Source: an uncultured Cellvibrionales bacterium | Lineage (GTDB): Bacteria; Pseudomonadota; Gammaproteobacteria; Pseudomonadales; Cellvibrionaceae | Reading direction: 5' to 3' | Assembly: GCA_913020115.1 (NCBI GenBank) | Contig: CAJWBQ010000029.1 | Span: forward strand, 1-60,048 | DNA: 60,048 bases | Shown here: positions 1-7,525 of the stretch, piece after piece | How the letters are laid out: each line of letters starts with the position of its first letter | How positions within the stretch are numbered: position 1 is the first letter of the stretch | Made by a program: the position numbers and the translations under genes | The notes under the pieces: generated by a model | What the model saw: the letters and a program-made list of their open reading frames with translations, nothing else | Databases searched by the model: none | What the model was told of the DNA's origin: nothing

Positions 1-609
1 GAGCTAGAGCTGCAGTTTGAAAGAGTTGATATTGACCTCGCGCGAAAACCAAGCTGGTTTTTAGCAATATCGCCACTTGGTAAAGTACCCGTATTGGCTA
101 TCAATGATACCCAAGTGCTGTTTGAGTCGTCGGTTATTTCTCATTACGTTCATGAAATAACCAACAGCCCATTATTTTCATCGAACACTTATGAGAAACA
201 TCAACAATTAGCTTGGGTTGAGTTTGCCTCCCAAGTTTTGGCAGACATTGCTCGATTGTACAAAGCTAAAAGTGATGTTTTACTCACAGGCCCAATTCAA
301 GACATTGAAGCTAAGTTTCAGATATTAGAAAACAACTTTGGACCAGGGCCATGGTTTAGTGGCGATAAATTTGGTGCCGTAGACGCCGCTTTTGCCCCCG
401 TTTTTCGTTACTTTAATGTGATAAGCCCTTTACTAGAACGAGACCTGTTCGCCAATTTACCAGCACTTCAATCTTGGCGTAGTGCCTTAGAAAAACGCCC
501 ATCGGTTCAGGCCGCTGTGGCTGAAACTTATCCTCATCAGTTGTGTACATTTCTGCGAGGTCAAGAATCGATTTTAGGAGAGAAAGCTAAAAAACACTCG
601 TGTATCTAG
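1..609 (+). CDS. Glutathione S-transferase family protein, 5'-truncated by window edge
   Basis: The frame is open from base 1, so the start lies outside the window and 202 residues are visible. The first 50 look like the end of a thioredoxin-fold GST N-domain: SPLGKVPVL carries the expected cis-proline, and FESSVISHYV carries the Glu-Ser pair that contacts the glutathione gamma-glutamyl group. The remainder is helical and fits the GST C-domain (WFSGDKFGAVDAAFAPVFRY resembles the conserved N-capping region of that domain). GSTs are cytoplasmic and conjugate or reduce electrophiles with glutathione; the substrate is unknown. It is followed by a hairpin and a convergent TetR gene, so it probably ends its own transcript. 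Confidence 0.85.
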   Translation, partial: ELELQFERVDIDLARKPSWFLAISPLGKVPVLAINDTQVLFESSVISHYVHEITNSPLFSSNTYEKHQQLAWVEFASQVLADIARLYKAKSDVLLTGPIQDIEAKFQILENNFGPGPWFSGDKFGAVDAAFAPVFRYFNVISPLLERDLFANLPALQSWRSALEKRPSVQAAVAETYPHQLCTFLRGQESILGEKAKKHSCI

Positions 610-640
610 GGCCCTTCCACCCAGGCTTTGGTGGAGGGCC
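610..640 (+). terminator. Hairpin after the GST gene
   Basis: GGCCCTTCCACC pairs with GGTGGAGGGCC across a short loop, with one bulged T, immediately after the GST stop codon. There is no clear T-run after the stem, so this is a terminator-like hairpin and not a textbook intrinsic terminator. Confidence 0.45.
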
Positions 641-700
641 TTGCTAACAAACAACTAAAGATCCTGAAATTGGCGCGTTAAGCAAAGATATTATTCAAGC

Positions 701-1372
701 CTACTTAATGACACAGAGTTCTTGTATTTTTACTTTAAGACGCTGCTGAAACTCGGGCGTGGCATCAGCAGCGTAAGTCATGTACATGCCCATAAGTACT
801 TGCCTGCGATATTGCTGAAGATCAATGTAACCGTTAACCCAGTCTTGTCTTGCCAAACGCTGGCAGCCAAATAATTGCTGAGCCAACGACAGGCTATCAA
901 TGTCACCGCGTAAAAATCCGTTATCTCGAGCCGACTCACAAGTTTGCAGTGCAATCACCAGTGACTTTTGGAAAATGCCGTTAGGGGATTCATGCTCAAA
1001 CAATTGCATGCGCTCGCCAGTTACAAAAGCCGCGCGATAAAACGCTTCATTATCGCGGAACAATTCATGCAAACTATCAATGAAACTTATCGCACCTTCT
1101 ATAGGGTCATGAACACTGTCGTTTGCCATGACCTCCTTAATTTTTACCACCATCTCTTCACACAGCACTACGAAAATATCGTACTTCTTACCAAACAGAT
1201 TATGGATAGTGGGTATGGACACTTCAGCTGTTTTCGCAAGCTCACTTAGCGTAAAGGCTTCAAAACCCTTGCTTGTGATTAGGTCTCTGGCAAGATCGAG
1301 TATGCGCTTCTTGCGCAATTCTTTGTTCGCTTGTCGGGTTGTATTGCCGCGAGCCATGCCTGCTTTGTTCAT
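701..1372 (-). CDS. TetR/AcrR family transcriptional regulator
   Basis: The protein has 223 aa, a normal length for TetR repressors. The N-terminal helix-turn-helix lies at about residues 22-68, with FEAFTLSELAKTAEVS and PTIHNLFGKKYDIF as the typical recognition-helix region. The remainder is the variable helical ligand-binding and dimer domain. A second start at Met6 (MARGNT) would also give a complete domain. The gene is divergent from the dioxygenase gene at 1471, and the 98-bp gap holds a perfect 12-bp inverted repeat, so it most likely represses itself and the dioxygenase. The inducer is unknown, perhaps the dioxygenase substrate. Confidence 0.9.
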   Translation of the reverse strand: MNKAGMARGNTTRQANKELRKKRILDLARDLITSKGFEAFTLSELAKTAEVSIPTIHNLFGKKYDIFVVLCEEMVVKIKEVMANDSVHDPIEGAISFIDSLHELFRDNEAFYRAAFVTGERMQLFEHESPNGIFQKSLVIALQTCESARDNGFLRGDIDSLSLAQQLFGCQRLARQDWVNGYIDLQQYRRQVLMGMYMTYAADATPEFQQRLKVKIQELCVIK

Positions 1373-1404
1373 GTTTTAACCTAATGTAGTGGAAAACAGC
1401 TTGA

Positions 1405-1452
1405 CCACAGTTTTTATTGATGATTAAATTTGCGGTATAGTAAAAACTGTGG
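1405..1452. promoter_or_regulatory. Inverted repeat in tetR/dioxygenase intergenic region, probable TetR operator
   Basis: CCACAGTTTTTA (1405-1416) and TAAAAACTGTGG (1441-1452) are perfect inverted copies with centres 36 bp apart. Between them is AT-rich DNA that could hold the promoters; TTGACC at 1401 with TAAATT at 1425 is a weak -35/-10 candidate for the + strand gene. The position between divergent genes and the symmetry support an operator. Confidence 0.55.
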
Positions 1453-1470
1453 CAACCGAGAGACACTATT

Positions 1471-2643
1471 ATGCAGCAAGATATTAGTAAATCAATTGAG
1501 GCCTGCGCCTCCCATTATGGTGATGACGCTGACGCTATGCGGAGCTATTTACTCGAGGGCGAAAAACAAGCCTTTGAACTCAAGAATCGCGGCCCGATAC
1601 GGTTTGATGAAAATGGTCACTTAGCTCAAGATATCCTCGATGCATATTCAGAATATGGCTTCTATATTTTTGAGAATGTTCTCCAGCCAGACGAACTAAA
1701 AGACATTGAGCAAGAACTTGAGAGCATGAGGGCCACCTTCCCTCTAGAGCCCAATGGACAATTGGACCGCGATGGACAGCCTGCGCTGGGCGCCGACTGC
1801 TTGGCGCCCAATTTAATTTGGTCAAAACCACTAGGGGACCCTCTGGGGGGGTCTGATGTGGCCAATGGCCGCCATCAAATAAAAATGTTCGAACCGGCTG
1901 CCGATCACTCAAAGCCGGAGTGGGCACCCTTCGTTCTACTGGGCTCACTGCAATTTTCTGAGACCTGCCTTCGTGTTTATGGCCACCCGCAATTATTACG
2001 CGTTGCAGAAGCAGTAAACGGAGAGGACTTCGCGCCTTTTAATGAAAGCCTCTTTATCAAAGACCCCGGCATTGGAGCTGCGGTTTCCTGGCATCAAGAC
2101 GGCGATACACACTGGGACAGCGCTGACTTTGATGAAGGCATTCACGGTTTTAACTTTATGGCTCAGGTCTATGGCAGCTCTGCCGTGAACGGCGTCTGGG
2201 TAAAACCGGGCAGTCATAAAGTGGGAAAAATTGACATTAAAGAGCTGGTAGAAAAAGCGGGCAGTGAACGACTCGAAGGCTTGGTGCCCATAGTTTGTCA
2301 GGCAGGCGACGTAGTCATTTGTAACAGACAACTTTTACATGGTTCATTTGCCAATTCAGGCTTTGAAACCCGCGTTACAGTCAACTTTGGTTTCCACCGA
2401 CGATCATCCGTACTGGGCGTGAACGGGGCCGGCATACACAGCGAGGCGCAAGTCTATGATGAGTCTGTTATCGAACAGCGCTCGCGAGTTATTGCGTACG
2501 CCATCGACGCTCGGAAGCAACGCTTTCCAGAAGAGCTCAGCTACGAATACCGACCACTGTCAACATTAGACAAAGATTTCACTTGGAACGAGCAGGCCAA
2601 GCAAAGTTTAAAGGATTACAATCTGCAGGATCTTAGTATTTAG
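1471..2643 (+). CDS. Phytanoyl-CoA dioxygenase (PhyH) family Fe(II)/2-oxoglutarate oxygenase
   Basis: The 390-aa cytoplasmic protein belongs to the PhyH family of Fe(II)- and 2-oxoglutarate-dependent hydroxylases. The iron triad is visible as His208 and Asp210 in SWHQDGDTHW and the distal His290 in LLHGSFANSG; Arg301 in ETRVTVNFGF is placed to bind 2-oxoglutarate. The N-terminal 40 residues are an unassigned helical extension. The family hydroxylates fatty acyl-CoAs, osmolytes or secondary metabolites, and the substrate cannot be told here. A weak GAGAG precedes the ATG. The divergent TetR gene and inverted repeat suggest substrate-inducible control. Confidence 0.85.
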   Translation: MQQDISKSIEACASHYGDDADAMRSYLLEGEKQAFELKNRGPIRFDENGHLAQDILDAYSEYGFYIFENVLQPDELKDIEQELESMRATFPLEPNGQLDRDGQPALGADCLAPNLIWSKPLGDPLGGSDVANGRHQIKMFEPAADHSKPEWAPFVLLGSLQFSETCLRVYGHPQLLRVAEAVNGEDFAPFNESLFIKDPGIGAAVSWHQDGDTHWDSADFDEGIHGFNFMAQVYGSSAVNGVWVKPGSHKVGKIDIKELVEKAGSERLEGLVPIVCQAGDVVICNRQLLHGSFANSGFETRVTVNFGFHRRSSVLGVNGAGIHSEAQVYDESVIEQRSRVIAYAIDARKQRFPEELSYEYRPLSTLDKDFTWNEQAKQSLKDYNLQDLSI

Positions 2644-2657
2644 TTTGGCATGATGAG

Positions 2658-2678
2658 CGTTGCGCCTATAGCGCAACG
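2658..2678. terminator. Hairpin between convergent genes
   Basis: CGTTGCGC and GCGCAACG form a perfect 8-bp stem with a 5-nt loop between the convergent dioxygenase and Lrp genes. It has no T-run on either side, so it is only terminator-like. Confidence 0.4.
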
Positions 2679-2724
2679 AGCGATGTCTGCTGTATCGATG
2701 AATACAACTAAATGGTCCAAACAA

Positions 2725-3198
2725 TTAAACCAACCCTAGCGGCAGCTCAGTGGTGTACTTCACCTCGCTCAAGGCCACACTTGAGTTGATATCTTGTACG
2801 CCCGGCAGTTGTGATAATTGCTCACGAAAAAACTGCTCGTAGCTTTCCACGTCCCGAGTGACGATACGCAGAAGAAAATCTGTGCGGCCCATCATGACAT
2901 AGCACTCAGTCACTTCGGGAAAGGAGCGAATCTTTTCCTCAAATTCCCCTACCGCCTGACGGCCATTGGCGGTGAGCTTTACCTCCGTGTAGATCATCAC
3001 GTTCAGACCCAGTTGCTTACGGTTGAGCATGCCAACACGACGATCAATAAACCCTTCGTCCTCCAAGCGTTTAATTCGCCGCCAACAGGGAGGCTGGGAA
3101 AGGTTAACCTGCTCGGCAATTTCCGAAGCCGAAAGACTGGCATCGGCCTGTATCAGTTCAAGAATTTTGCGGTCAGTTTTGTCGAGCTTCAGGGCCAT
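2725..3198 (-). CDS. Lrp/AsnC family transcriptional regulator
   Basis: The protein has 157 aa, the usual Lrp size. An N-terminal winged helix-turn-helix (about residues 5-60, including ASLSASEIAEQVNLSQPPCW) precedes the RAM ligand-binding and oligomerisation domain (about 68-145, including YTEVKLTANGR and ECYVMMGRTDFLL). Such proteins bind an amino acid and control nearby amino-acid genes. It is divergent from the aminotransferase gene avtA, which is the obvious target, with branched-chain amino acids or alanine as likely ligands by inference. Confidence 0.92.
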   Translation of the reverse strand: MALKLDKTDRKILELIQADASLSASEIAEQVNLSQPPCWRRIKRLEDEGFIDRRVGMLNRKQLGLNVMIYTEVKLTANGRQAVGEFEEKIRSFPEVTECYVMMGRTDFLLRIVTRDVESYEQFFREQLSQLPGVQDINSSVALSEVKYTTELPLGLV

Positions 3199-3547
3199 TG
3201 GGGTCTCCGGCGAAGTATTAGTTCCTAGTGTTTTGTCGCGGCTAAGTTAAAGACTTCCAACCCGCCACTCGCTAAGCATAACCAATATCAATAAATTACC
3301 AAAATAGCCAGCATCTATACCTAATAATGGAATATCGGTATATATAATACCAATACATTCTCATTTCCCCGCCAACACGAATGATTAATTCGCCCAAATT
3401 AACGTATAGTCTACCTTTCTGGAGCCTTGGAGTAGCCTCCACAACACCGCCGCCCCCCACTGGGTAGGGCAAGCATAGAAGTGGCCCTGAAGAGGTGCTA
3501 GCCCTTTTCGAAAATATACATCGGATTTAAAAATAAATGAGGTTCCA
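3199..3547. promoter_or_regulatory. lrp/avtA divergent control region
   Basis: This 349-bp AT-rich gap separates the two genes. GGTAT at 3337-3341 and ATACC at 3347-3351 are inverted with a 5-bp AT spacer, and related ACCAATA words occur at about 3290 and 3350. Degenerate AT-rich dyads in phase are what Lrp-type proteins bind. TGAGG at 3538-3542 is the avtA ribosome binding site, 5 bp before the ATG. Confidence 0.4.
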
Positions 3548-4804
3548 ATGAAGTTATCAGCCTTTGGCGAGAAATTTGCCGGCACATCAGGCATTGTTGA
3601 ATTGATGGACGATCTGGGTTCTGCACTCAACGAGAATCCCGACATGATTTTTATGGGCGGAGGCAACCCCGGCCGCCTGCCAGAGGTAGAAGCAATCTTT
3701 CAGCAGCGCCTTGAAGATGTAATGACAGACCCGCAACAGCGCCATAGCCTATTTGGTATTTACCAATCGCCACAGGGTGACAAAGAATTCCGTGAGCAGA
3801 TCGCCGCCTTTCTAAAAAAACAGTTTGGCTGGAAGCTGAGTGCTAATAATATCGCCGTGTCCAACGGCAGCCAGTCTGCCTTTTTTGTGCTCTACAATAT
3901 GTTCGCCGGCACAATGCCCGACGGTAGTCACCGCTCCATTCACCTACCTCTGGCGCCAGAATATATTGGCTACGGCGGTATCGGTTTGAGCGACAGTTTT
4001 TTTACCGCCACCCGCCCCAGTATTGAAATGCTGGATGAGAACTTATTTAAATATCATGTGGACTTTTCCAAGCTGCAACTCAATGAGCACACTGCGGCCA
4101 TGTGTGTTTCTCGCCCCACCAACCCCACCGGCAACGTACTGACCGACGATGAAATTGCTCATCTCGATCAAATGGCACAAGCCCAGAATATTCCCTTGAT
4201 TATCGACGGCGCCTACGGTCTGCCCTTCCCCGGCATCTTGTTTACCGAGGCCAAAGCGCACTGGAATGAAAATACTATCCTTGCACTAAGTCTGTCTAAA
4301 CTGGGGCTACCCGGTGCCCGCACCGGTATTATTGTCGCTAGCGAAGAAGTGATTCGTGCTTACACGAATGCCAACACTGTGGTCAGTCTGGCGTGCGGCA
4401 ATTTGGGTCCGGCACTGGCCAAAGAGCTGTTTAAAACTGGTGAAATTCTGTCGCTGACCCGTGATTATGTTACTCCCTTCTATCGCGAACGCTCGCAACA
4501 AACGGTGCAGTGGTTCCGAGAAAGTCTCGGTGACTTGCCTTTCCGAATTCACAAACCAGAGGGTGCGATCTTCCTGTGGTTGTGGTTTGAAGGGCTGCCT
4601 ATCCGCTCGCAGGAACTTTACGAACGACTTAAGCAGCGCGGCGTATTAATTGTTCCGGGCCACAACTTCTTTGTTGGCATGGATGACGATTGGTCGCACA
4701 AACACGAGTGCATTCGCGTGTCCTATGCCCAAGACGCCGAGACAGTGAAACGCGGCGTAGATATTATCGCGGAAGAAGTGGCCAAGGCTTACGCAGAAGC
4801 CTGA
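3548..4804 (+). CDS. avtA: Valine-pyruvate aminotransferase
   Basis: The 418-aa protein matches enterobacterial AvtA along its length as I recall that sequence: an N-terminus starting with a Phe-Gly-(Glu/Asp)-Lys-Phe segment, MGGGNPGRLPE, LAPEYIGYGGIGL, CVSRPTNPTGNVLTD and EGAIFLWLWFEGLP. It is a fold-type I PLP enzyme; the Schiff-base lysine should be Lys251 in LSLSKLGLPGARTG, with Asp220 and Tyr223 near the cofactor. It transfers amino groups between valine or alanine and the matching 2-oxo acids in the cytoplasm. The divergent Lrp-type regulator fits amino-acid control. GC-rich codons and a good Shine-Dalgarno support the start. Confidence 0.93.
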   Translation: MKLSAFGEKFAGTSGIVELMDDLGSALNENPDMIFMGGGNPGRLPEVEAIFQQRLEDVMTDPQQRHSLFGIYQSPQGDKEFREQIAAFLKKQFGWKLSANNIAVSNGSQSAFFVLYNMFAGTMPDGSHRSIHLPLAPEYIGYGGIGLSDSFFTATRPSIEMLDENLFKYHVDFSKLQLNEHTAAMCVSRPTNPTGNVLTDDEIAHLDQMAQAQNIPLIIDGAYGLPFPGILFTEAKAHWNENTILALSLSKLGLPGARTGIIVASEEVIRAYTNANTVVSLACGNLGPALAKELFKTGEILSLTRDYVTPFYRERSQQTVQWFRESLGDLPFRIHKPEGAIFLWLWFEGLPIRSQELYERLKQRGVLIVPGHNFFVGMDDDWSHKHECIRVSYAQDAETVKRGVDIIAEEVAKAYAEA

Positions 4805-4820
4805 AAAGAAAACGCTAGCG

Positions 4821-5819
4821 CTACTCTCTACGGTAATCGCTGGGAGAGCAGCCGTGCCAGGCCTTAAAGGCCGTTGAAAACGATGTTGGGTCGCGATAGC
4901 CCAGCATTAAGGCAATATCGATGATGCTGACTTTTTTGTCCTTCAGGTATTTCATCGCAAGTGTTGATTTAACTTGCTGTAAAAAGTATCGGAACTGGGT
5001 GCCCCGCTCCTGCAGGCGCACCTGCAGAGTACGGCTCGACATATTCAGCTTCTCAGCCACACTGCTTACGGTACAGCTACCTTTGGGTAGTTGGCGCCGA
5101 ATCACTGAATACAGGCTTGCCGTAAAAGCGTCAGACTCCCAGGTGAATTGGCTCAAGAACTCATCCAACTCTTCCTTCACATTTTCATAAAGTGAGGTGG
5201 ACACATGCATCTGAGGGAGATCTAAAATACTCTTGTGATAATAAATTGCACTGAGCGACTGCTTAAAATGCAGCGGCGCGCGAAAAACATCATTGAGCAT
5301 CCCGATATCACTTGGCTGGGAATAACTGAAATCCACCCGTACTGGCCTGACAGGTAGCATGCAAAACCCATCCATCAACATGGCTGTTGACGCCAACAAG
5401 CTATCAGTAATCAAACAGCGCTTCAGCTTTGACGGCGTGTCAAAGTGATATTCCAAAACCAGGTAATCGTCCTTGAGCCTGACCTTAATTTTTATCAGCT
5501 CACCTAAGTTTGGGATCATGTCGGGCAGCAAGTTGATCCATTCTCGGAATGTGTTGCTGGCGGAAGCCACTGACATATAAAGATGAAAACTTTCCATATA
5601 GTTGATCCGCCCACTCAGCAAACCAAAATCTTCGTTGCCCGCATGCTGCAAAATTTCTTCGTGCAGGCGAATGTAATTTTCGGTCGGAAAGCTGGCATCA
5701 GGCCTATTGAGCAAGCCGATGTCGATACCCGCTTTGTGCAGCAGTGATTCAAAGGGCAGCCCCAAGGTATCGGACAATTTGGCCAATACGGTCAAAGAGC
5801 GAGCATAAACAATACTCAT
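4821..5819 (-). CDS. AraC family transcriptional regulator (Arabinose_bd type)
   Basis: The protein has 332 aa. Residues 1-210 resemble the Arabinose_bd domain seen in many marine fatty-acid and sterol gene regulators; residues 230-330 carry the two AraC helix-turn-helix motifs (TVSSVAEKLNMSSRTLQVRL and SIIDIALMLGYRDPTSFSTA) and end in HGCSPSDYRRE. It is divergent from the acyl-CoA dehydrogenase gene at 6043 across a 223-bp gap, so it probably activates that gene in response to an acyl compound. It converges closely with avtA, 16 bp apart. Confidence 0.9.
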   Translation of the reverse strand: MSIVYARSLTVLAKLSDTLGLPFESLLHKAGIDIGLLNRPDASFPTENYIRLHEEILQHAGNEDFGLLSGRINYMESFHLYMSVASASNTFREWINLLPDMIPNLGELIKIKVRLKDDYLVLEYHFDTPSKLKRCLITDSLLASTAMLMDGFCMLPVRPVRVDFSYSQPSDIGMLNDVFRAPLHFKQSLSAIYYHKSILDLPQMHVSTSLYENVKEELDEFLSQFTWESDAFTASLYSVIRRQLPKGSCTVSSVAEKLNMSSRTLQVRLQERGTQFRYFLQQVKSTLAMKYLKDKKVSIIDIALMLGYRDPTSFSTAFKAWHGCSPSDYRRE

Positions 5820-5983
5820 AAGGGATTTAGTCTCTAGTCGGAGGACTTCTCGGTCCGTTTCATCGCTTTAACGCTATGCTATCGACATATCTGCGTACTT
5901 TCTAGCTTTTACTGCGCCCATACCAATGCCTTGACGCTACAATCCACTAGAATCGAGCCAAGATCTACACCGCAAAATATTTT

Positions 5984-6013
5984 CACAACAAGACATTTTA
6001 ACAACAACATTTT
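5984..6013. promoter_or_regulatory. Direct repeat upstream of acyl-CoA dehydrogenase
   Basis: ACAACAAGACATTTT (5985-5999) is followed by ACAACAACATTTT (6001-6013), a near-perfect 16-bp-spaced direct repeat 30-58 bp before the ATG. It could be a pair of AraC half-sites, but it is low-complexity sequence. Confidence 0.3.
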
Positions 6014-6042
6014 GCCAGACCTCAATCATAGGAGAACCATGC

Positions 6043-7215
6043 ATGTCACTGGATTTCGACAGCGCCCGTCTAAGTAACCCCCACCTTACCGCGGAGCACG
6101 AAGAGTGGCGCTCCCAGATACGCCGCTTTATAGAACGTGAAGTGATGCCCTTCGCCGCCGAATGGGATGAGGCCGGCAAGGTTCCAGATGAGCTCTGGCC
6201 CAAGGCCGCTGAGATAGGTATTTTAGGTTTAGGTTATCCGGAAGCCTATGGCGGCATCACGGAGGGTATCGATGCTTGGTATATCAATATCATGACCGAG
6301 GAGCTATCCCGCGTGGGTGTGGGAGGTATTTTCGCTTCCTTGCTGATTCATGGTATTGGTCTGCCGCCGGTGCTTAATTTTGCGAGCGAAGCCATTAAGC
6401 AAGAAGTTGCGCCCCCAGTACTCGACGGCCGCAAGCGAATTTCTCTGGGTATTACCGAGCCCAGTGGCGGCTCCGATGTGGCGAGCCTGCTAACCACAGC
6501 CAAGCACGAGGGCGACTACTATATCGTTAACGGTTCCAAAACCTTTATCTCTGGCGGCATGTACGCTAACTGGGTTTCAACCGCCGTGCGCACGGGCGGC
6601 GAAGGCCCGGCGGGTATATCCATGTTGCTAATCCCTATGGATCTCGAGGGGGTGTCGCGTACGGCACTGGACCGCAAACAGGGCTGGTGGTGCTCCGATA
6701 CCGCCACTATTTACTTCGATAACGTCAAAGTACCCATTGGCAACTTGATCGGCAAAGAAGGCCAGGGCTTTAAGGTAATCATGAATAATTTCAACAGCGA
6801 GCGCATGAGTATGGTTGTACAAATGGAAGCCTACTCCCGCGTATGCCTTGAGGAAGCAGTTAACTGGGCTCAGCAGCGCAAAACTTTTGGTAAACGCCTG
6901 GCCGACCACCAAGTGATTCGCCACAAGATTGCTGAAATGAAACAGCGTATCAATGCCTGCCAAGCGATGATTCAACACTGCACTCGAGAAATTATTGCAG
7001 GCAGTGTGAATGCAGGGGACCTCGCCATGCTGAAAGTACAGTGTAGCCAAACCATGGAATTCTGCGCCCGTGAAGCGAGCCAGATTCTCGGCGGCGCGAG
7101 TTACCTGCGTGACAATAGAGTTGAGCGTATCTATCGCGAAGTGCGCGTTCAGGCGATCGGCGGCGGCTCGGAAGAGATTATGCGCGACTTGGCTTCTCGC
7201 CAGTACGGGTTGTAA
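6043..7215 (+). CDS. Acyl-CoA dehydrogenase
   Basis: The 390-aa protein has the full three-part acyl-CoA dehydrogenase layout: N-terminal helices (about 15-125), beta domain with the flavin-contacting ITEPSGGSDVASL (about 137) and SKTFISGGMYANW, and C-terminal helices ending in AIGGGSEEIMRDLASRQYGL. The position where many family members carry the catalytic Glu of YEGT is Gly here, so the base must come from another helix, as in isovaleryl-CoA and long-chain dehydrogenases. It introduces a 2,3-double bond into an acyl-CoA using FAD, passing electrons to ETF. AGGAGA precedes the ATG. The divergent AraC regulator is its probable control. Confidence 0.9.
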   Translation: MSLDFDSARLSNPHLTAEHEEWRSQIRRFIEREVMPFAAEWDEAGKVPDELWPKAAEIGILGLGYPEAYGGITEGIDAWYINIMTEELSRVGVGGIFASLLIHGIGLPPVLNFASEAIKQEVAPPVLDGRKRISLGITEPSGGSDVASLLTTAKHEGDYYIVNGSKTFISGGMYANWVSTAVRTGGEGPAGISMLLIPMDLEGVSRTALDRKQGWWCSDTATIYFDNVKVPIGNLIGKEGQGFKVIMNNFNSERMSMVVQMEAYSRVCLEEAVNWAQQRKTFGKRLADHQVIRHKIAEMKQRINACQAMIQHCTREIIAGSVNAGDLAMLKVQCSQTMEFCAREASQILGGASYLRDNRVERIYREVRVQAIGGGSEEIMRDLASRQYGL

Positions 7216-7286
7216 GGCCTGCGGCGAGAAATAAGTCATGAAATTGATGAGGTTTCCAGTTTACCTAAGGGTCCGGAGATCTCATC

Positions 7287-7337
7287 ATGAAGAAACCATA
7301 TTCAGGAGAAGAAATTATCAAGGCTGTTAAAGGGGCC
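7287..7337 (+). pseudogene. Possible IS3-family transposase OrfA start, truncated
   Basis: After CGGAG, an ATG opens MKKPYSGEEIIKAVKGA, which looks like the start of IS3/IS911-type OrfA proteins (MKK-x-x-(Y/F)-(S/T)-x-E-(Q/E)-I-I-x-x-(I/V)-K). The similarity stops after about 17 codons and the frame then runs into the convergent DUF2783 gene. No transposase body or inverted ends were seen. It is a scrap at most, and chance is possible. Confidence 0.3.
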
Positions 7338-7525
7338 TACACAATATTCTGCTCGCCGGCTTTTATCGACTCCTCAACTAAGTCTAAGTCTCCAATTTTG
7401 TGAGATAAAACCAGACACACCTTACTTAAAAATATCGCCTCATTATCCGGCCCAACTCTATCTATTGCTTCAGCCAGAAGATCGTAAACTTTTTCCAAGT
7501 CCTCAAATTTCATTGCGACATTCAT
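7337..7525 (-). CDS. DUF2783 small protein
   Basis: This 62-aa protein starts MNVAMKFEDLEKVYDLLAEA and contains a hydrophobic helix FLSKVCLVLSHKIGDLDLV, the pattern of DUF2783. Small DUF2783 genes usually sit next to FAD monooxygenases of the MhpA/phenol hydroxylase type, as here. I chose the ATG at 7525 because it overlaps the monooxygenase stop (ATGA) and follows GGGAGG; the frame is open upstream to 7600 but that would bury the start in the monooxygenase. The function is unknown, possibly a partner of the upstream enzyme. Confidence 0.8.
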   Translation of the reverse strand: MNVAMKFEDLEKVYDLLAEAIDRVGPDNEAIFLSKVCLVLSHKIGDLDLVEESIKAGEQNIV

